This document shows, piece after piece, positions 17,188-25,310 of a stretch of 64,000 nt of DNA. Numbering within the stretch: the stretch's first letter is position 1; every line of letters starts with the position of its first letter. Source of the DNA: Ornithinimicrobium sp. CNJ-824 (lineage in GTDB: Bacteria; Actinomycetota; Actinomycetes; Actinomycetales; Dermatophilaceae); NCBI RefSeq assembly GCF_001942405.1, contig NZ_MKKA01000011.1, positions 372,001-436,000 of the forward strand, in the 5' to 3' direction. The position numbers and the translations under genes were made by a program. The notes beneath the pieces were generated by a model. The model saw nothing but the letters and a program-made list of their open reading frames with translations, made no database searches and was not told where the DNA came from.

Positions 17188-17568
17188 ATGACCGGCTCCT
17201 CCCGCGCCGGCCTCGTCGTGGCGGCGACGACCACCCTCCTGCTCATCCTCGGCGCTGGGGCCCTCGGCATTGTCGGGCCCGGTGGGCCCGTCGACCTGCT
17301 GTACGTGGGGGCAGCGGTGGTCGCGCTCGTGGGTGCGGTCTCCGTCCGCCTGCGACCGAGGGGTATGACGTACGCGTTCGCCGCGGCCGCCGGGACTGTC
17401 CTCGCGGCCACCGCGGTCGTGCTCGCCCTGGGGCTGCACCGCTCCCCCGGCGTCTCCCTCGGCGACCTCCTCGGCCTGACCGTGCTGTTCGCGGGCGGAT
17501 ACGCCCTGGCCGCCTGGTTCTGCTCCCGCGGCCCGTCGCTGCCCGCCGCCGGCGAGGGGGCGCACTAG
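17188..17568 (+). CDS. Small predicted membrane protein, unknown function
   Basis: I do not recognise a family. The 126-residue product has four hydrophobic segments: AGLVVAATTTLLLILGAGALG, VDLLYVGAAVVALVGAVSV, MTYAFAAAAGTVLAATAVVLALGL and LLGLTVLFAGGYALAAWF. TAGCGT (17176-17181) is six bases before the ATG, a leaderless start. Its TAG stop is the first three bases of the minus-10 box of the next gene. Confidence 0.65.
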   Translation: MTGSSRAGLVVAATTTLLLILGAGALGIVGPGGPVDLLYVGAAVVALVGAVSVRLRPRGMTYAFAAAAGTVLAATAVVLALGLHRSPGVSLGDLLGLTVLFAGGYALAAWFCSRGPSLPAAGEGAH

Positions 17569-17577
17569 GGTGCGTGG

Positions 17578-18006
17578 ATGGCCACGCTCTTCACGAAGAT
17601 CATCGACGGTGAGATCCCCGCCCAGCTGGTCTGGCGCGACGAGGTCTGCGCGGCGTTCCTCGACATCGAGCCGCTGACGCCCGGTCACGCCCTGGTGGTC
17701 CCCCGGGTCGAGGTCGACCACTGGGTCGACCTGCCGGGTGAGGTCCTGGCCCACCTCACCGACGTGGCCGCCCGGATCGGGCGGGCCCAGCAGGTCGCCT
17801 TCGACGCCCCCCGCGTCGGGGTCATCGTCCAGGGCTTCGAGGTCCCGCACGCGCACGTGCACGTCTTCCCCGCCCGGACCGCGGACGACTTCGACCTGGC
17901 CCGCAAGCGACCCCGCCCGGCCGACGACCTCGCGCAGGACGCGCAGGCCCTGCGCCGGACGCTGCGGGGGCAGGGCTGGTCCGACGAGGTCCCGGGGCAG
18001 GACTGA
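17578..18006 (+). CDS. HIT family hydrolase
   Basis: A 142-residue histidine-triad protein with the active-site signature HAHVHVF, preceded by the typical CAAFLDIEPLTPGHALVVPR. HIT proteins hydrolyse nucleoside phosphoramidates or dinucleotides; this one is closest to the short HINT-like group. TAGGGT (17566-17571) lies six bases before the ATG and overlaps the stop of the upstream gene. A DoxX gene follows after ten bases, probably cotranscribed. Confidence 0.9.
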   Translation: MATLFTKIIDGEIPAQLVWRDEVCAAFLDIEPLTPGHALVVPRVEVDHWVDLPGEVLAHLTDVAARIGRAQQVAFDAPRVGVIVQGFEVPHAHVHVFPARTADDFDLARKRPRPADDLAQDAQALRRTLRGQGWSDEVPGQD

Positions 18007-18016
18007 GGCCCACGAC

Positions 18017-18535
18017 ATGCAGGCCGAGCCCCGTGAGGACCCCGGGCCCGAGGACTACCACCACGACGTGCACGACGACTGGGCCGACCTGGACGGGTTC
18101 CCCGTCCCGGAGGTGCACGCCCGCAGCCTGGACCTGGGACTGCTCCTGCTGCGGCTGGGCACCCTGCTGCTGGTCACCCGCGGCCTCGACAAGGCCGTCG
18201 ACCTGCCGGCGTGGGTCCGCGACGTCGACGACCACGTCCTCGGCGCGCAGGCCCCCGAGCTGGTCGCCTGGATGGTCCTGCTGGGCCAGGTGGCCCTGCC
18301 CGTCCTGCTGGCGCTGGGCCTGTTCACCCGCCCGGCGGCGTTCCTGCTCGCGGCCATGATGGCGGCCACGTGGGTGCTCACCGTCTACCCGCGGCTGGAC
18401 TACACGGTCCTCGGCGAGGGCGGTGCCCCGACCGGCGAGGACTCCCTGCTCTACCTGGCGCTCGCCCTCCCGCTGGTCTTCACCGGGGCGGGCCGCTGGT
18501 CGCTGGACGCCATGCGTGCGACCGGCAGGCCATGA
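18017..18535 (+). CDS. DoxX family membrane protein
   Basis: A 172-residue membrane protein: an acidic, His-rich N-terminus (EDYHHDVHDDW) is followed by four hydrophobic segments, LGLLLLRLGTLLLVTRG, LVAWMVLLGQVALPVLLALGLFTRPAAFLLAAMM and LLYLALALPLVFTGAG. The RLGTLLLVTRGLDK and LFTRPAA blocks fit the DoxX family. Some members take part in membrane redox complexes; the role here is unknown. It follows the HIT gene by ten bases with no separate promoter seen. Confidence 0.75.
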   Translation: MQAEPREDPGPEDYHHDVHDDWADLDGFPVPEVHARSLDLGLLLLRLGTLLLVTRGLDKAVDLPAWVRDVDDHVLGAQAPELVAWMVLLGQVALPVLLALGLFTRPAAFLLAAMMAATWVLTVYPRLDYTVLGEGGAPTGEDSLLYLALALPLVFTGAGRWSLDAMRATGRP

Positions 18536-18596
18536 ACCGCCTGCCCTGACCCCGCCGAGGGTCCCCCGTCCCGTGGGGCCGCTCTACCCTGGGTCG

Positions 18597-19739
18597 GTGC
18601 AGTGCGACTACTACGACGCCGGGGCCTGTCGCTCGTGCACCCTTATGGGCACCCCGTACGCCGGGCAGCTGGCGGACAAGCAGACCCGGGCAGCGCGCAG
18701 CCTGGAGGCGCACGTCCCGGCGTCCGCCTGGCACGCGCCGCAGGCGAACCGCGAGGCGGGGTTCCGCAACAAGGCCAAGCTGGCCGTGGGCGGCCGGCGC
18801 GGTGCTCCCACCGTCGGCATCCTCGACGGCGACGGCCGGGGCGTGGACCTGCGCAGGTGCGGCCTCTACGAACCGGGCCTGGCCGAGGCGGTCCTGGCGC
18901 TGCCCGACCTCCTGGGCGAGGCCGGTCTGACGCCCTACGACGTACCGGGCCGTCAGGGCGAGCTCAAGCACGTGCTGATGACCCGCTCCCCCGACGGTGA
19001 GCTCATGGTCCGCCTCGTCCTGCGCTCGCCCGGGCAACGTCGCCGCGTGCTGGAGCTGCTGCCCGAGCTGCGTTCCCGGCTGCCGGGCACCCGGGTCGTC
19101 AGCGTCAACCTCCAGCCCGAGCACAAGGCCGTGCTCGAGGGGCCGGACGAGGAGGTGCTGACGGCGGAGTCCACGCTGCCCATGAGGATCGACGACCTCA
19201 CCCTGCACCTGCGGCCGCGCAGCTTCTTCCAGACGAGCACACCGATGGCCGCCGCCCTCTACCGGCAGGCGCGCACCTGGATCGAGGAGGCCTCGCCCGA
19301 GGTGCTGTGGGACCTGTTCTGCGGCGTCGGGGGGTTCGCCCTGCACGCGGCCGGCCCCGGCCGGGAGGTGCTCGGGGTCGAGGCGTCCGCGGACGCCGTG
19401 GCCAGCGCCCGCGTCGGCGCGGCCGCCCTGGCAGGTCGCGGACCGGTGCGGTTCGAGGTCGGGGACGCGACGGCATACCTCTCCCCCGGTCGCCGGCCCA
19501 CGGGCGAGGCCCCGCCCGACCTGGTCGTGGTCAACCCTCCCCGGCGGGGCATCGGTGCGCTGGCCGCCGACCTGGAGGCCGCGCGGGTGCCGCGGGTGCT
19601 CTACTCCTCCTGCAACCCGGTCAGCCTCGCGCGCGACCTGGCCCTCATGCCCGGCTACCGGGTGGGGCGCGCCCGGCTGTTCGACATGTTTCCCCAGACC
19701 GCCCACGCCGAGGTGCTCGTCGAGCTGGAACGGCGTTGA
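18597..19739 (+). CDS. rlmC: 23S rRNA (uracil-5-)-methyltransferase RlmC-like
   Basis: Radical-free SAM methyltransferase of the RumA/RumB family that makes 5-methyluridine in 23S rRNA. The 380-residue product begins directly with the Fe-S cysteines C3, C11 and C14 (QCDYYDAGACRSC). It then has LWDLFCGVGGFALHAA (SAM motif I), VVNPPRRGIG, and the catalytic-cysteine block YSSCNPVSLARDL near the C-terminus. The GTG at 18597 is supported by TACCCT (18585-18590) six bases upstream. RlmC is the best match because the TRAM domain of RumA is absent. Confidence 0.9.
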   Translation: MQCDYYDAGACRSCTLMGTPYAGQLADKQTRAARSLEAHVPASAWHAPQANREAGFRNKAKLAVGGRRGAPTVGILDGDGRGVDLRRCGLYEPGLAEAVLALPDLLGEAGLTPYDVPGRQGELKHVLMTRSPDGELMVRLVLRSPGQRRRVLELLPELRSRLPGTRVVSVNLQPEHKAVLEGPDEEVLTAESTLPMRIDDLTLHLRPRSFFQTSTPMAAALYRQARTWIEEASPEVLWDLFCGVGGFALHAAGPGREVLGVEASADAVASARVGAAALAGRGPVRFEVGDATAYLSPGRRPTGEAPPDLVVVNPPRRGIGALAADLEAARVPRVLYSSCNPVSLARDLALMPGYRVGRARLFDMFPQTAHAEVLVELERR

Positions 19740-19841
19740 CCCCCGGAGTCGACCTCCCCGGCGGGGCCGGTGCCCCTCGGGCGGGGGCTGGTGCGAGAAT
19801 GACGGTCCTGGACCTGGACGACAAGGAAGTTGGTGCCACCG

Positions 19842-20183
19842 ATGCCGAACACGTTCGACGCCGTCCCCGAGGGCGCGCACGAGCGCAGTACCGCGTTCCT
19901 CGCGGTCGATGCGCCGCAGGAACGCCTGGAGCAGGTGATGGACGAGGCCGGGCTGCACCGGGGCTCCCTGCGCGAGCAGGACGGCTACACGATCCCCTTC
20001 CGCGAGGGCGGCGTGCTGCGCATCCGGGTCGTCGAGGGCGACGACCAGGGCCGCACCGGGCTGGAGTTCACCGCCGACGGTCCGACCGTCGAGCGCCTCG
20101 AGCACATCAAGCAGGTCGCCGGCGAGGAGGTCGGGGCCAGCCTGGGGCGGAGCGAGTCGTTGACCTGGCAGCCCGTGGACTGA
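19842..20183 (+). CDS. Hypothetical protein
   Basis: A 113-residue acidic protein without a family I can name: ERLEQVMDEAGLHRGSLREQDGYTIPFREGGVLRIRVVEGDDQGRTGLEF suggests a compact alpha-beta fold. The ATG at 19842 was chosen; an in-frame upstream start 12 bases earlier is nearer to the AAGGAAG stretch. It ends at a strong bidirectional hairpin. Confidence 0.55.
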   Translation: MPNTFDAVPEGAHERSTAFLAVDAPQERLEQVMDEAGLHRGSLREQDGYTIPFREGGVLRIRVVEGDDQGRTGLEFTADGPTVERLEHIKQVAGEEVGASLGRSESLTWQPVD

Positions 20184-20195
20184 CCGCACCGACGA

Positions 20196-20234
20196 CGAGG
20201 CGCCGGCACCCCCGACCGGGGGGCTGGCGCCTCG
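20196..20234. terminator. Bidirectional hairpin terminator
   Basis: CGAGGCGCC (20196-20204) pairs with GGCGCCTCG (20226-20234), and inner CCCCC/GGGGG tracts extend the stem. It lies between two convergent genes. Confidence 0.7.
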
Positions 20235-20255
20235 CGCGTGACGCGGGGGTCGGCG

Positions 20256-21623
20256 TCAGGACGCGGCCGAGCCCTCCAGCGGCAGCCCGACCTTGCCCGC
20301 CTGCTCGTCGAAGTCGTCGTCCAGGGCGACCACCTGGCGGCCGTGGGCGGCCAGGAAGGAGGCCCCGATCGAGGAGCGGTAGCCGCTGGCGCAGTGCACC
20401 CAGACCTCGCCCTGCGGCGCCTCGTCGAGGCGCTGGGGCAGCTGACCCAGGGGGATGTTGACCGCGCCCGCCACGTGCGACTCCTCGTGCTCCTTGGGGT
20501 TGCGGACGTCGAGGACGCTCACCTCGCGGTGGTGCCGGACCTGCGCCAGGTCGGCGAAGGTGGCGCTGGTGATCGTGCCCAGCTCGCCGTCGGTCCAGTC
20601 GCGCGGCTCGCCGGTGGCCTGGCCGGCCAGCTCGTCGATGCCGATGCGCACCAGCTCGCGCTGGGCCTCGGCGACCTGCTCCTCGCTCTCGCCCAGGAGG
20701 GTGACCGGAGTGCCCCAGGGGATCATCCAGCCGAGCCAGGTGGAGAACTGCCCGTCCAGGCCGAAGTTGTAGGTGCCCGGGACGTGGCCCGCCGAGAAGG
20801 CCTGGCGGGTGCGCAGGTCCACGACCCACTCCCCCGCCGTCAGCCGCTCGCGCAGCACCTCCTTGTCCGCCCGCGACGGCAGCTCCAGGTCCGGCTCCGA
20901 CGGGCCGGCGGCGTTGGCCGGTCCCATATGTGCGTAGTAGGCCGGGTAGAGGTCCAGCCCGTCGAGCGTCTCGCGGACGAACTCCTCGACGTCCTTCAGC
21001 AGCGCCGGGTTGGTCTCCTGCTCCTTGGCCAGCGTCGACTCGTCACCCTCGGTCTGGGTGGCCGAGCAGAACGAGCCGAAGCCGTGGGTCGGCATGACCT
21101 CGGTGCTCCCGTCCAGCTCCTTGACCAGCCGGTGGGCCGAGCCGTGCTGCAGCCGGGCGAGCTCCTCGGCGTGGTCCTGCCCGAGCAGGTCGGGACGGCC
21201 GGTGGAGCCGAAGAGCAGCGACCCGCCGGTGAAGACGTAGGGGTGCTCGCCCTCGAGGGCGTAGGACAGGTGGGTGAAGGTGTGGCCGGGCGTGGAGATG
21301 GCGCGCACCCGCAGGCTCTCGGACACCTCGACCACCTCGCCGTCGCGGATCGCGTCCCGCTCGAAGGAGACGTCGTCCTCGGCGTTGACGTGGTAGGCGG
21401 CCCCGGTCCGCTGCGCCAGCGCGTAGCCCCCGGTGACGTAGTCGTTGTGGATGTGCGTCTCGAACACGTGGGTGACGCGCACCCCCTCGCTCTCGGCGAG
21501 CGAGAGCACCCGGTCGACGTCACGCTGGGGGTCGACGACGAAGGCGACCTGGCCGTCGTGGACCAGGTAGCTGCGGTCGCCCAACGACGTGGTCTCGATG
21601 GTCAGCACGGTGGGAGCGGTCAT
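20256..21623 (-). CDS. cstB: CstB-like persulfide dioxygenase-sulfurtransferase
   Basis: A 455-residue three-domain enzyme of sulfide oxidation. Residues 1-250 form a metallo-beta-lactamase domain of the persulfide dioxygenase (ETHE1) group, with THIHNDYVTGG and STPGHTFTHLSY. A first rhodanese domain (WVVDLRTRQAFSAGHVPGTYNFGL) lacks the active cysteine. A second one (VSVLDVRNPKEHEESHVAGAVNIP) carries VHCASGYRSS, with an active-site loop. This layout matches CstB. An AGGAGG ribosome-binding site precedes the ATG at 21623. The promoter (TATCCT on the minus strand, next to the operator at 21676-21691) is divergent from the CstR-like gene. Expected role: converting low-molecular-weight persulfides to sulfite or thiosulfate in the cytosol. 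Confidence 0.88.
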   Translation of the reverse strand: MTAPTVLTIETTSLGDRSYLVHDGQVAFVVDPQRDVDRVLSLAESEGVRVTHVFETHIHNDYVTGGYALAQRTGAAYHVNAEDDVSFERDAIRDGEVVEVSESLRVRAISTPGHTFTHLSYALEGEHPYVFTGGSLLFGSTGRPDLLGQDHAEELARLQHGSAHRLVKELDGSTEVMPTHGFGSFCSATQTEGDESTLAKEQETNPALLKDVEEFVRETLDGLDLYPAYYAHMGPANAAGPSEPDLELPSRADKEVLRERLTAGEWVVDLRTRQAFSAGHVPGTYNFGLDGQFSTWLGWMIPWGTPVTLLGESEEQVAEAQRELVRIGIDELAGQATGEPRDWTDGELGTITSATFADLAQVRHHREVSVLDVRNPKEHEESHVAGAVNIPLGQLPQRLDEAPQGEVWVHCASGYRSSIGASFLAAHGRQVVALDDDFDEQAGKVGLPLEGSAAS

Positions 21624-21675
21624 GGGTCCTCCTGGGGGGTGGTGGGTGGCCACTTGGCGTTCGTGATGGAACAGG

Positions 21676-21691
21676 ATACCCTAGGGGGTAT
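21676..21691. promoter_or_regulatory. CsoR/CstR-type operator between divergent sulfide genes
   Basis: ATACCCTAGGGGGTAT differs at one base from the site at 15888-15903 and again forms a 7+2+7 inverted repeat. On the minus strand it immediately precedes TATCCT, the likely minus-10 box of the CstB-like gene. On the plus strand it lies 24 bases before the minus-10 box of the regulator gene, so it can control both. Confidence 0.85.
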
Positions 21692-21728
21692 GGAGAACAC
21701 GATCGCCCGGGTAGGTAGTCTGGGGTGC

Positions 21729-21986
21729 GTGGAACTGTCGCCCGAGTCCGTCAAGCCCGCCACCACCCGACTGCGCCGTGCCCACGGGCAGCTGGCGGCG
21801 GTCATCCGCATGCTCGAGGAGGGCCGGGACTGCGACGACGTCGTCACCCAGCTCGCCGCCGTGGGCAAGGCGATCGACCGGGCGGGGTACGCGATCATCG
21901 CCGAGGGGCTGCGCCAGTGCATGGCCAGCGAGGACGGCGACGTGGACGTCAAGAAGATGGAGAAGCTCTTCCTCAGCCTGGCCTGA
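21729..21986 (+). CDS. cstR: CsoR-family repressor, CstR-like persulfide sensor
   Basis: An 85-residue helical DNA-binding repressor of the CsoR/RcnR family: RLRRAHGQLAAVIRMLEEG, then RDCDDVVTQLAAVGKAIDRAG and LRQCM. The two conserved cysteines are present, but the histidine that completes the Cu(I) site in CsoR (EHLxxC) is replaced by Gly (EGLRQC). This favours CstR-type persulfide sensing by a dithiol. The GTG at 21729 has TAGTCT (21716-21721) seven bases upstream, so the longer frame starting in the operator is unlikely. Divergent CstB and the two matching operators support a sulfide-response role. Confidence 0.85.
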   Translation: MELSPESVKPATTRLRRAHGQLAAVIRMLEEGRDCDDVVTQLAAVGKAIDRAGYAIIAEGLRQCMASEDGDVDVKKMEKLFLSLA

Positions 21987-22005
21987 GCCCCGGCCGGTGC
22001 CCTGC

Positions 22006-22626
22006 TCACCGGAACGGTGCCGGGTCCCCGGCTCCCTCCCGCACGATCTCGGCGTAGCCCTGGGACAGGTCCACCACCGTCGTCGGCTCGCAGCCCGTGA
22101 CGTCCCCGTCGACGACGACGTCGAGCGCGTGGTCCAGCCGTTCCTTGACCTCCCAGCCGAAGGTCATCGGCTCCTCCTCCCCCGGCAGCAGCAGCGTGCT
22201 CGTGAGCAGGGGCTCCCCCATCTGCGCCAGCAGAGCCTGGCAGATGCGGTGGTCGGGCATGCGTACCCCCACCGTGCGCTTCTTCGGGTGGAGCAGCCGG
22301 CGGGGGACCTCGGGCGTGGCCGGCAGGATGAAGGTGTAGCAGCCCGGCGTGGCCGCCTTCACGGCCCGGAACACCGCGTTGTCGAGGTGGACGACGTGCC
22401 CCAGCTGGGCGAAGTCGGCGCACAGCAGGGTGAAGTGGTGCCGCTCGTCCAGGTGCCGGATCTCGATGATGCGGCGCCGGGCCTCCGGGTCGCCCAGCCG
22501 CGCCGCCAGGGTGTAGCAGGCGTCCGTCGGCAGGGCGGCCAGCCCGCCGTCCCGGAGGATGTCCGCCACCTGTGCCACCAGCCGCGGCTGGGGATCCACC
22601 GGGTGGATGTCCACGAAGCGGGCCAT
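22006..22626 (-). CDS. YciO/Sua5/YrdC family protein (threonylcarbamoyl-AMP synthase-like)
   Basis: A 206-residue protein of the YrdC/Sua5 superfamily. The blocks GGLAALPTDACYTLAARLGD, IRHLDERHHFTLLC, TPGCYTFILPAT and PKKRTVGVRMPDH are those of the YciO branch. YrdC and Sua5 make threonylcarbamoyl-AMP for tRNA t6A; YciO members have weaker or uncertain activity, so the function here is open. The ATG at 22626 has TACAGT seven bases upstream on the minus strand. The previous gene ends 20 bases away in convergent orientation. Confidence 0.85.
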   Translation of the reverse strand: MARFVDIHPVDPQPRLVAQVADILRDGGLAALPTDACYTLAARLGDPEARRRIIEIRHLDERHHFTLLCADFAQLGHVVHLDNAVFRAVKAATPGCYTFILPATPEVPRRLLHPKKRTVGVRMPDHRICQALLAQMGEPLLTSTLLLPGEEEPMTFGWEVKERLDHALDVVVDGDVTGCEPTTVVDLSQGYAEIVREGAGDPAPFR

Positions 22627-22663
22627 GCGGCCCACTGTAGGACAGCTCCCGGGCCGCTGCAGG

Positions 22664-23488
22664 TCAGGTGGCGAGGAAGCGCCGCACGGCCGCGGTGAAG
22701 ACCTCCGGCTTCTGCGAGTGCACCCAGTGGGTGGCGTCCTTGACGGTGACCCGGCGGGTCTGGGGGAACAGCTCGCGCATCCCGGGCACGTTCTCGTCCT
22801 GGATGTAGTCCGAGTCCGAGCCGCCCACCCACAGCACGGGGCCCTCGAAGGTCCGGCCGCCGTGGGGGATGTCGGAGGTGATCCTGGCCAGGTCCCGGCG
22901 CAGCATGGTCAGGTTGGGCTGCCACGCGAGGCGTCCGCCGGCGGGGTCCTGGCGCAGGTTCTGCAGGAGGAAGCCTCGCAGGCTCTTCTGCGGGACGTCC
23001 TGGGCCAGCTGCGCGTCGGCGTCGCCCAGGCTCTCGACGCTGTCCAGGTCGATCCGGGCCAGGGAGTCCAGCAGGTGCTCGAACTCGCCCACGGCCCCCG
23101 ACCCGACCGGGCTGACGTCGACGACGACGAGGTGGTCGACCAGGTCGGGGTGGGCCAGCGCCATGGTCATCGCGATCTTGCCGCCCATGCTGTGCCCGAC
23201 CACGTGCACGGGACCGTCCGCGGCGACCGTCCCCCGCAGGTGCTCGGCCACGAGCTCGGCGGCGCCGGCGTAGTCGAAGGCGTCGGTCCACCGGGAGCGG
23301 CCGTGGTCGGGCATGTCGACCAGCAGGCTGCGGTAGTCCGGCTCCAGGGCCCTGGCGATGGCCCCGAAGTTGCGGCCCCGGCCGAACAGGCCGTGGCAGA
23401 AGGCCACCACGGGCCCCTGCTCGCCGACGAGCGTGCTGTGCAGACCGGCCGGACCGGCGGGACCGGCGGCGGAGGATGGGCTGCTCAC
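22664..23488 (-). CDS. Alpha/beta hydrolase (YbfF-like esterase)
   Basis: A 274-residue serine hydrolase with the oxyanion loop CHGLFGRGRNF, the nucleophile elbow GHSMGG, the acid in the WVGGSDSDY region and the catalytic histidine in DATHWVHSQKP. The GLFGRGRNFG and NL-rich lid resemble the YbfF esterase group acting on short acyl esters. The GTG at 23488 is supported by TAGGCT seven bases upstream on the minus strand. Its N-terminus is Ala/Gly/Pro-rich. Confidence 0.85.
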   Translation of the reverse strand: MSSPSSAAGPAGPAGLHSTLVGEQGPVVAFCHGLFGRGRNFGAIARALEPDYRSLLVDMPDHGRSRWTDAFDYAGAAELVAEHLRGTVAADGPVHVVGHSMGGKIAMTMALAHPDLVDHLVVVDVSPVGSGAVGEFEHLLDSLARIDLDSVESLGDADAQLAQDVPQKSLRGFLLQNLRQDPAGGRLAWQPNLTMLRRDLARITSDIPHGGRTFEGPVLWVGGSDSDYIQDENVPGMRELFPQTRRVTVKDATHWVHSQKPEVFTAAVRRFLAT

Positions 23489-23509
23489 CCGGTCGAGCCT
23501 ACTGGCCCC

Positions 23510-24517
23510 TCACAGCGGCAGCGCACGGCGCATCGCCACCGTCTGCAGCGTGCGACGGAAGCCCAGCCGCTCGTAGAGCCGCGTCGCCCCGGTGGGGCTG
23601 TCGGAGTCGACGTCCAGCTCGACCACGTCGTAGCTGCCCGCGTCAACGGACTGCCGGATGGTGCGGACCAGGCAGGTCGCCGCCAGGCCCCGGCCCCGCC
23701 AGGCCGGCACGGTCCCGACGAGGTTGACGTAGGCGTGCCGCTCGACCCACTCGCCGACGAGGACGTAGCTGAGCACCCGGCCCTCCTCGTCCACGGCCAG
23801 GGTCGACAGGGACGGGCGGGCCGAGCGGGCGACCCAGCGCTCGTGCCAGGGCTCGGGAGCCACCGGTCCGGAGCCCCAGTGGTCCTGGAAGGCCAGGTTG
23901 TGGGCCTCGCGGACCGCGTCCTCGTGCTCGGGCCCCGGAGCGGTCAGGCGGACCCCCGCCGGAACCTGCGGGACGTCGGGCACGCCGTCCAGCGGACGGG
24001 CGAGCATGTCGAACCAGCGCACGTCGGCATACCCCCGGCGGCGCAGCATCGCCTGGGCGGAGGACCCGACGAGGCCGGCGCCGACGGACAGGTGGCCGGG
24101 GCGGCCCGGGTGCCGCTCGGCCACCAGCTGGGCGGCGCGGGGCTCCGCGACGTCCATCAGCGCCCGTCCCAGGCCCCGCCCCCGGTGGTCGGGATGCACC
24201 CCGCCCTCGAGGTGGGCCCGCCCGTGGCCCTCGTGGTCGGGGGTCGTCGGGCAGCCGACGGCCGTCCAGGCGACCAGCTCCTCCCCCGCCCACACGGCCC
24301 AGGTGTCGCGGGCCGGGTCGACCCCGTGCCCGGTGAGCTCCTCGGCGAGGTCCTCCGGCTGGTAGAACTCCTCGGTGCCGTCGACCTCGGCGACGTGGTT
24401 GACCAGGCGGGACCACGCCTCGACGTCGTCCGGGCCGAGGGAGCCCCACCGGTATGCCGTGGACGGGCTCGTGGGGGCGGCGCCGGCCCGGGCGTCGGGG
24501 TGCTGGGTGTCGTGCAT
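23510..24517 (-). CDS. Tandem GNAT acetyltransferase
   Basis: A 335-residue protein with two GNAT domains. The first has GGVHPDHRGRGLGRALMDVAE and the second has GTVPAWRGRGLAATCLVRTIRQ and SPTGATRLYERLGFRRT, the acetyl-CoA-binding loops of each half. The two-domain layout is like mycothiol synthase, but I see no specific MshD signature, so the substrate is unknown. The ATG at 24517 is preceded by CACACT seven bases upstream, a weaker minus-10. Confidence 0.8.
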   Translation of the reverse strand: MHDTQHPDARAGAAPTSPSTAYRWGSLGPDDVEAWSRLVNHVAEVDGTEEFYQPEDLAEELTGHGVDPARDTWAVWAGEELVAWTAVGCPTTPDHEGHGRAHLEGGVHPDHRGRGLGRALMDVAEPRAAQLVAERHPGRPGHLSVGAGLVGSSAQAMLRRRGYADVRWFDMLARPLDGVPDVPQVPAGVRLTAPGPEHEDAVREAHNLAFQDHWGSGPVAPEPWHERWVARSARPSLSTLAVDEEGRVLSYVLVGEWVERHAYVNLVGTVPAWRGRGLAATCLVRTIRQSVDAGSYDVVELDVDSDSPTGATRLYERLGFRRTLQTVAMRRALPL

Positions 24518-24621
24518 GGGGACCAGTGTGCGCCGCCCGTCCGCACGCCCGCCACCCGTTTGTCCGTCGCCCCCGCGCTGCGCCCCCGCTGCGGGTCGCC
24601 GAGGTGCCACCATGGGCTGCC

Positions 24622-25290
24622 ATGAGCACGGACCTCTGGTACTACCTGGGCATCACGCCCGCCGGCGCGCTGGCCGTCCTCATCAGCACGGTGACGGTGT
24701 ACTTCGTCTTCGGCGCGGTCCTGCGACTGTGGGGCCAGCGGCTGTGGTCCAGCCCCCGGTCCCTGGACCTGGCTGTCGTGACCGTGCTGGGCGCGATCGT
24801 GGGGCGGGCGACCATGGGCCACGTGCCGACGCTGGCCGGCGGCCTGGTCGCGCTGGGGACCCTGGCCGGCCTGGAGCTGGTGTTCCGGGGGCTGCGGCGC
24901 CTGCCGCTGCCGCCCCTGCCCCAGCTCCCTGGCGGGCAGCGCGGCCGTGCGGTGGTGCTGGCCGTCGACGGACGGGTGCGGACCGACAGCCTGACCCACT
25001 ACGGGCTGACGATGCCGGTGCTGTGGAGCTCGATGCGGCAGGCCGGGATCAGCCACCCCTCGCAGGTGGCGCTGGCGGTGCTGGAGCCCAACGGCCGGAT
25101 CTCGGTGCTGCGGGCCGGGCAACCGATCCACCCGCGGGCCCTCATGGGGATCAAGGGGGCGCACGTGGTCCAGGAGCAGCTGCGGGAGGCGGGTCACCTG
25201 CACACCGCGCCGTTGCACCCCGACGACGCCGGCCCGTCCGGCGGCAGCGCACCGGTGGCCTCGCCGACGCAGGAGACGTCCAAGGAGTAG
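24622..25290 (+). CDS. DUF421 (YetF-like) membrane protein
   Basis: A 222-residue protein with three N-terminal membrane segments (GALAVLISTVTVYFVFGAVLRLWG; LDLAVVTVLGAIVGRATMG; LAGGLVALGTLAGLELVFRGL). A small cytosolic domain (TDSLTHYGLTMPVLWSSMRQAGI and VALAVLEPNGRISVL) is characteristic of DUF421/YetF. Function is unknown. Its tail is Pro/Ser-rich. It runs opposite to both neighbours. Confidence 0.82.
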   Translation: MSTDLWYYLGITPAGALAVLISTVTVYFVFGAVLRLWGQRLWSSPRSLDLAVVTVLGAIVGRATMGHVPTLAGGLVALGTLAGLELVFRGLRRLPLPPLPQLPGGQRGRAVVLAVDGRVRTDSLTHYGLTMPVLWSSMRQAGISHPSQVALAVLEPNGRISVLRAGQPIHPRALMGIKGAHVVQEQLREAGHLHTAPLHPDDAGPSGGSAPVASPTQETSKE

Positions 25291-25310
25291 CCCGCGCCCG
25301 GGGGGGCCGG

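Noticed and set aside
21729..21986. Copper-sensing CsoR
   Set aside because: The histidine of the copper site (EHLxxC) is Gly here and the neighbour is a persulfide dioxygenase-rhodanese, so a CstR-like role fits better, although copper sensing is not fully excluded.
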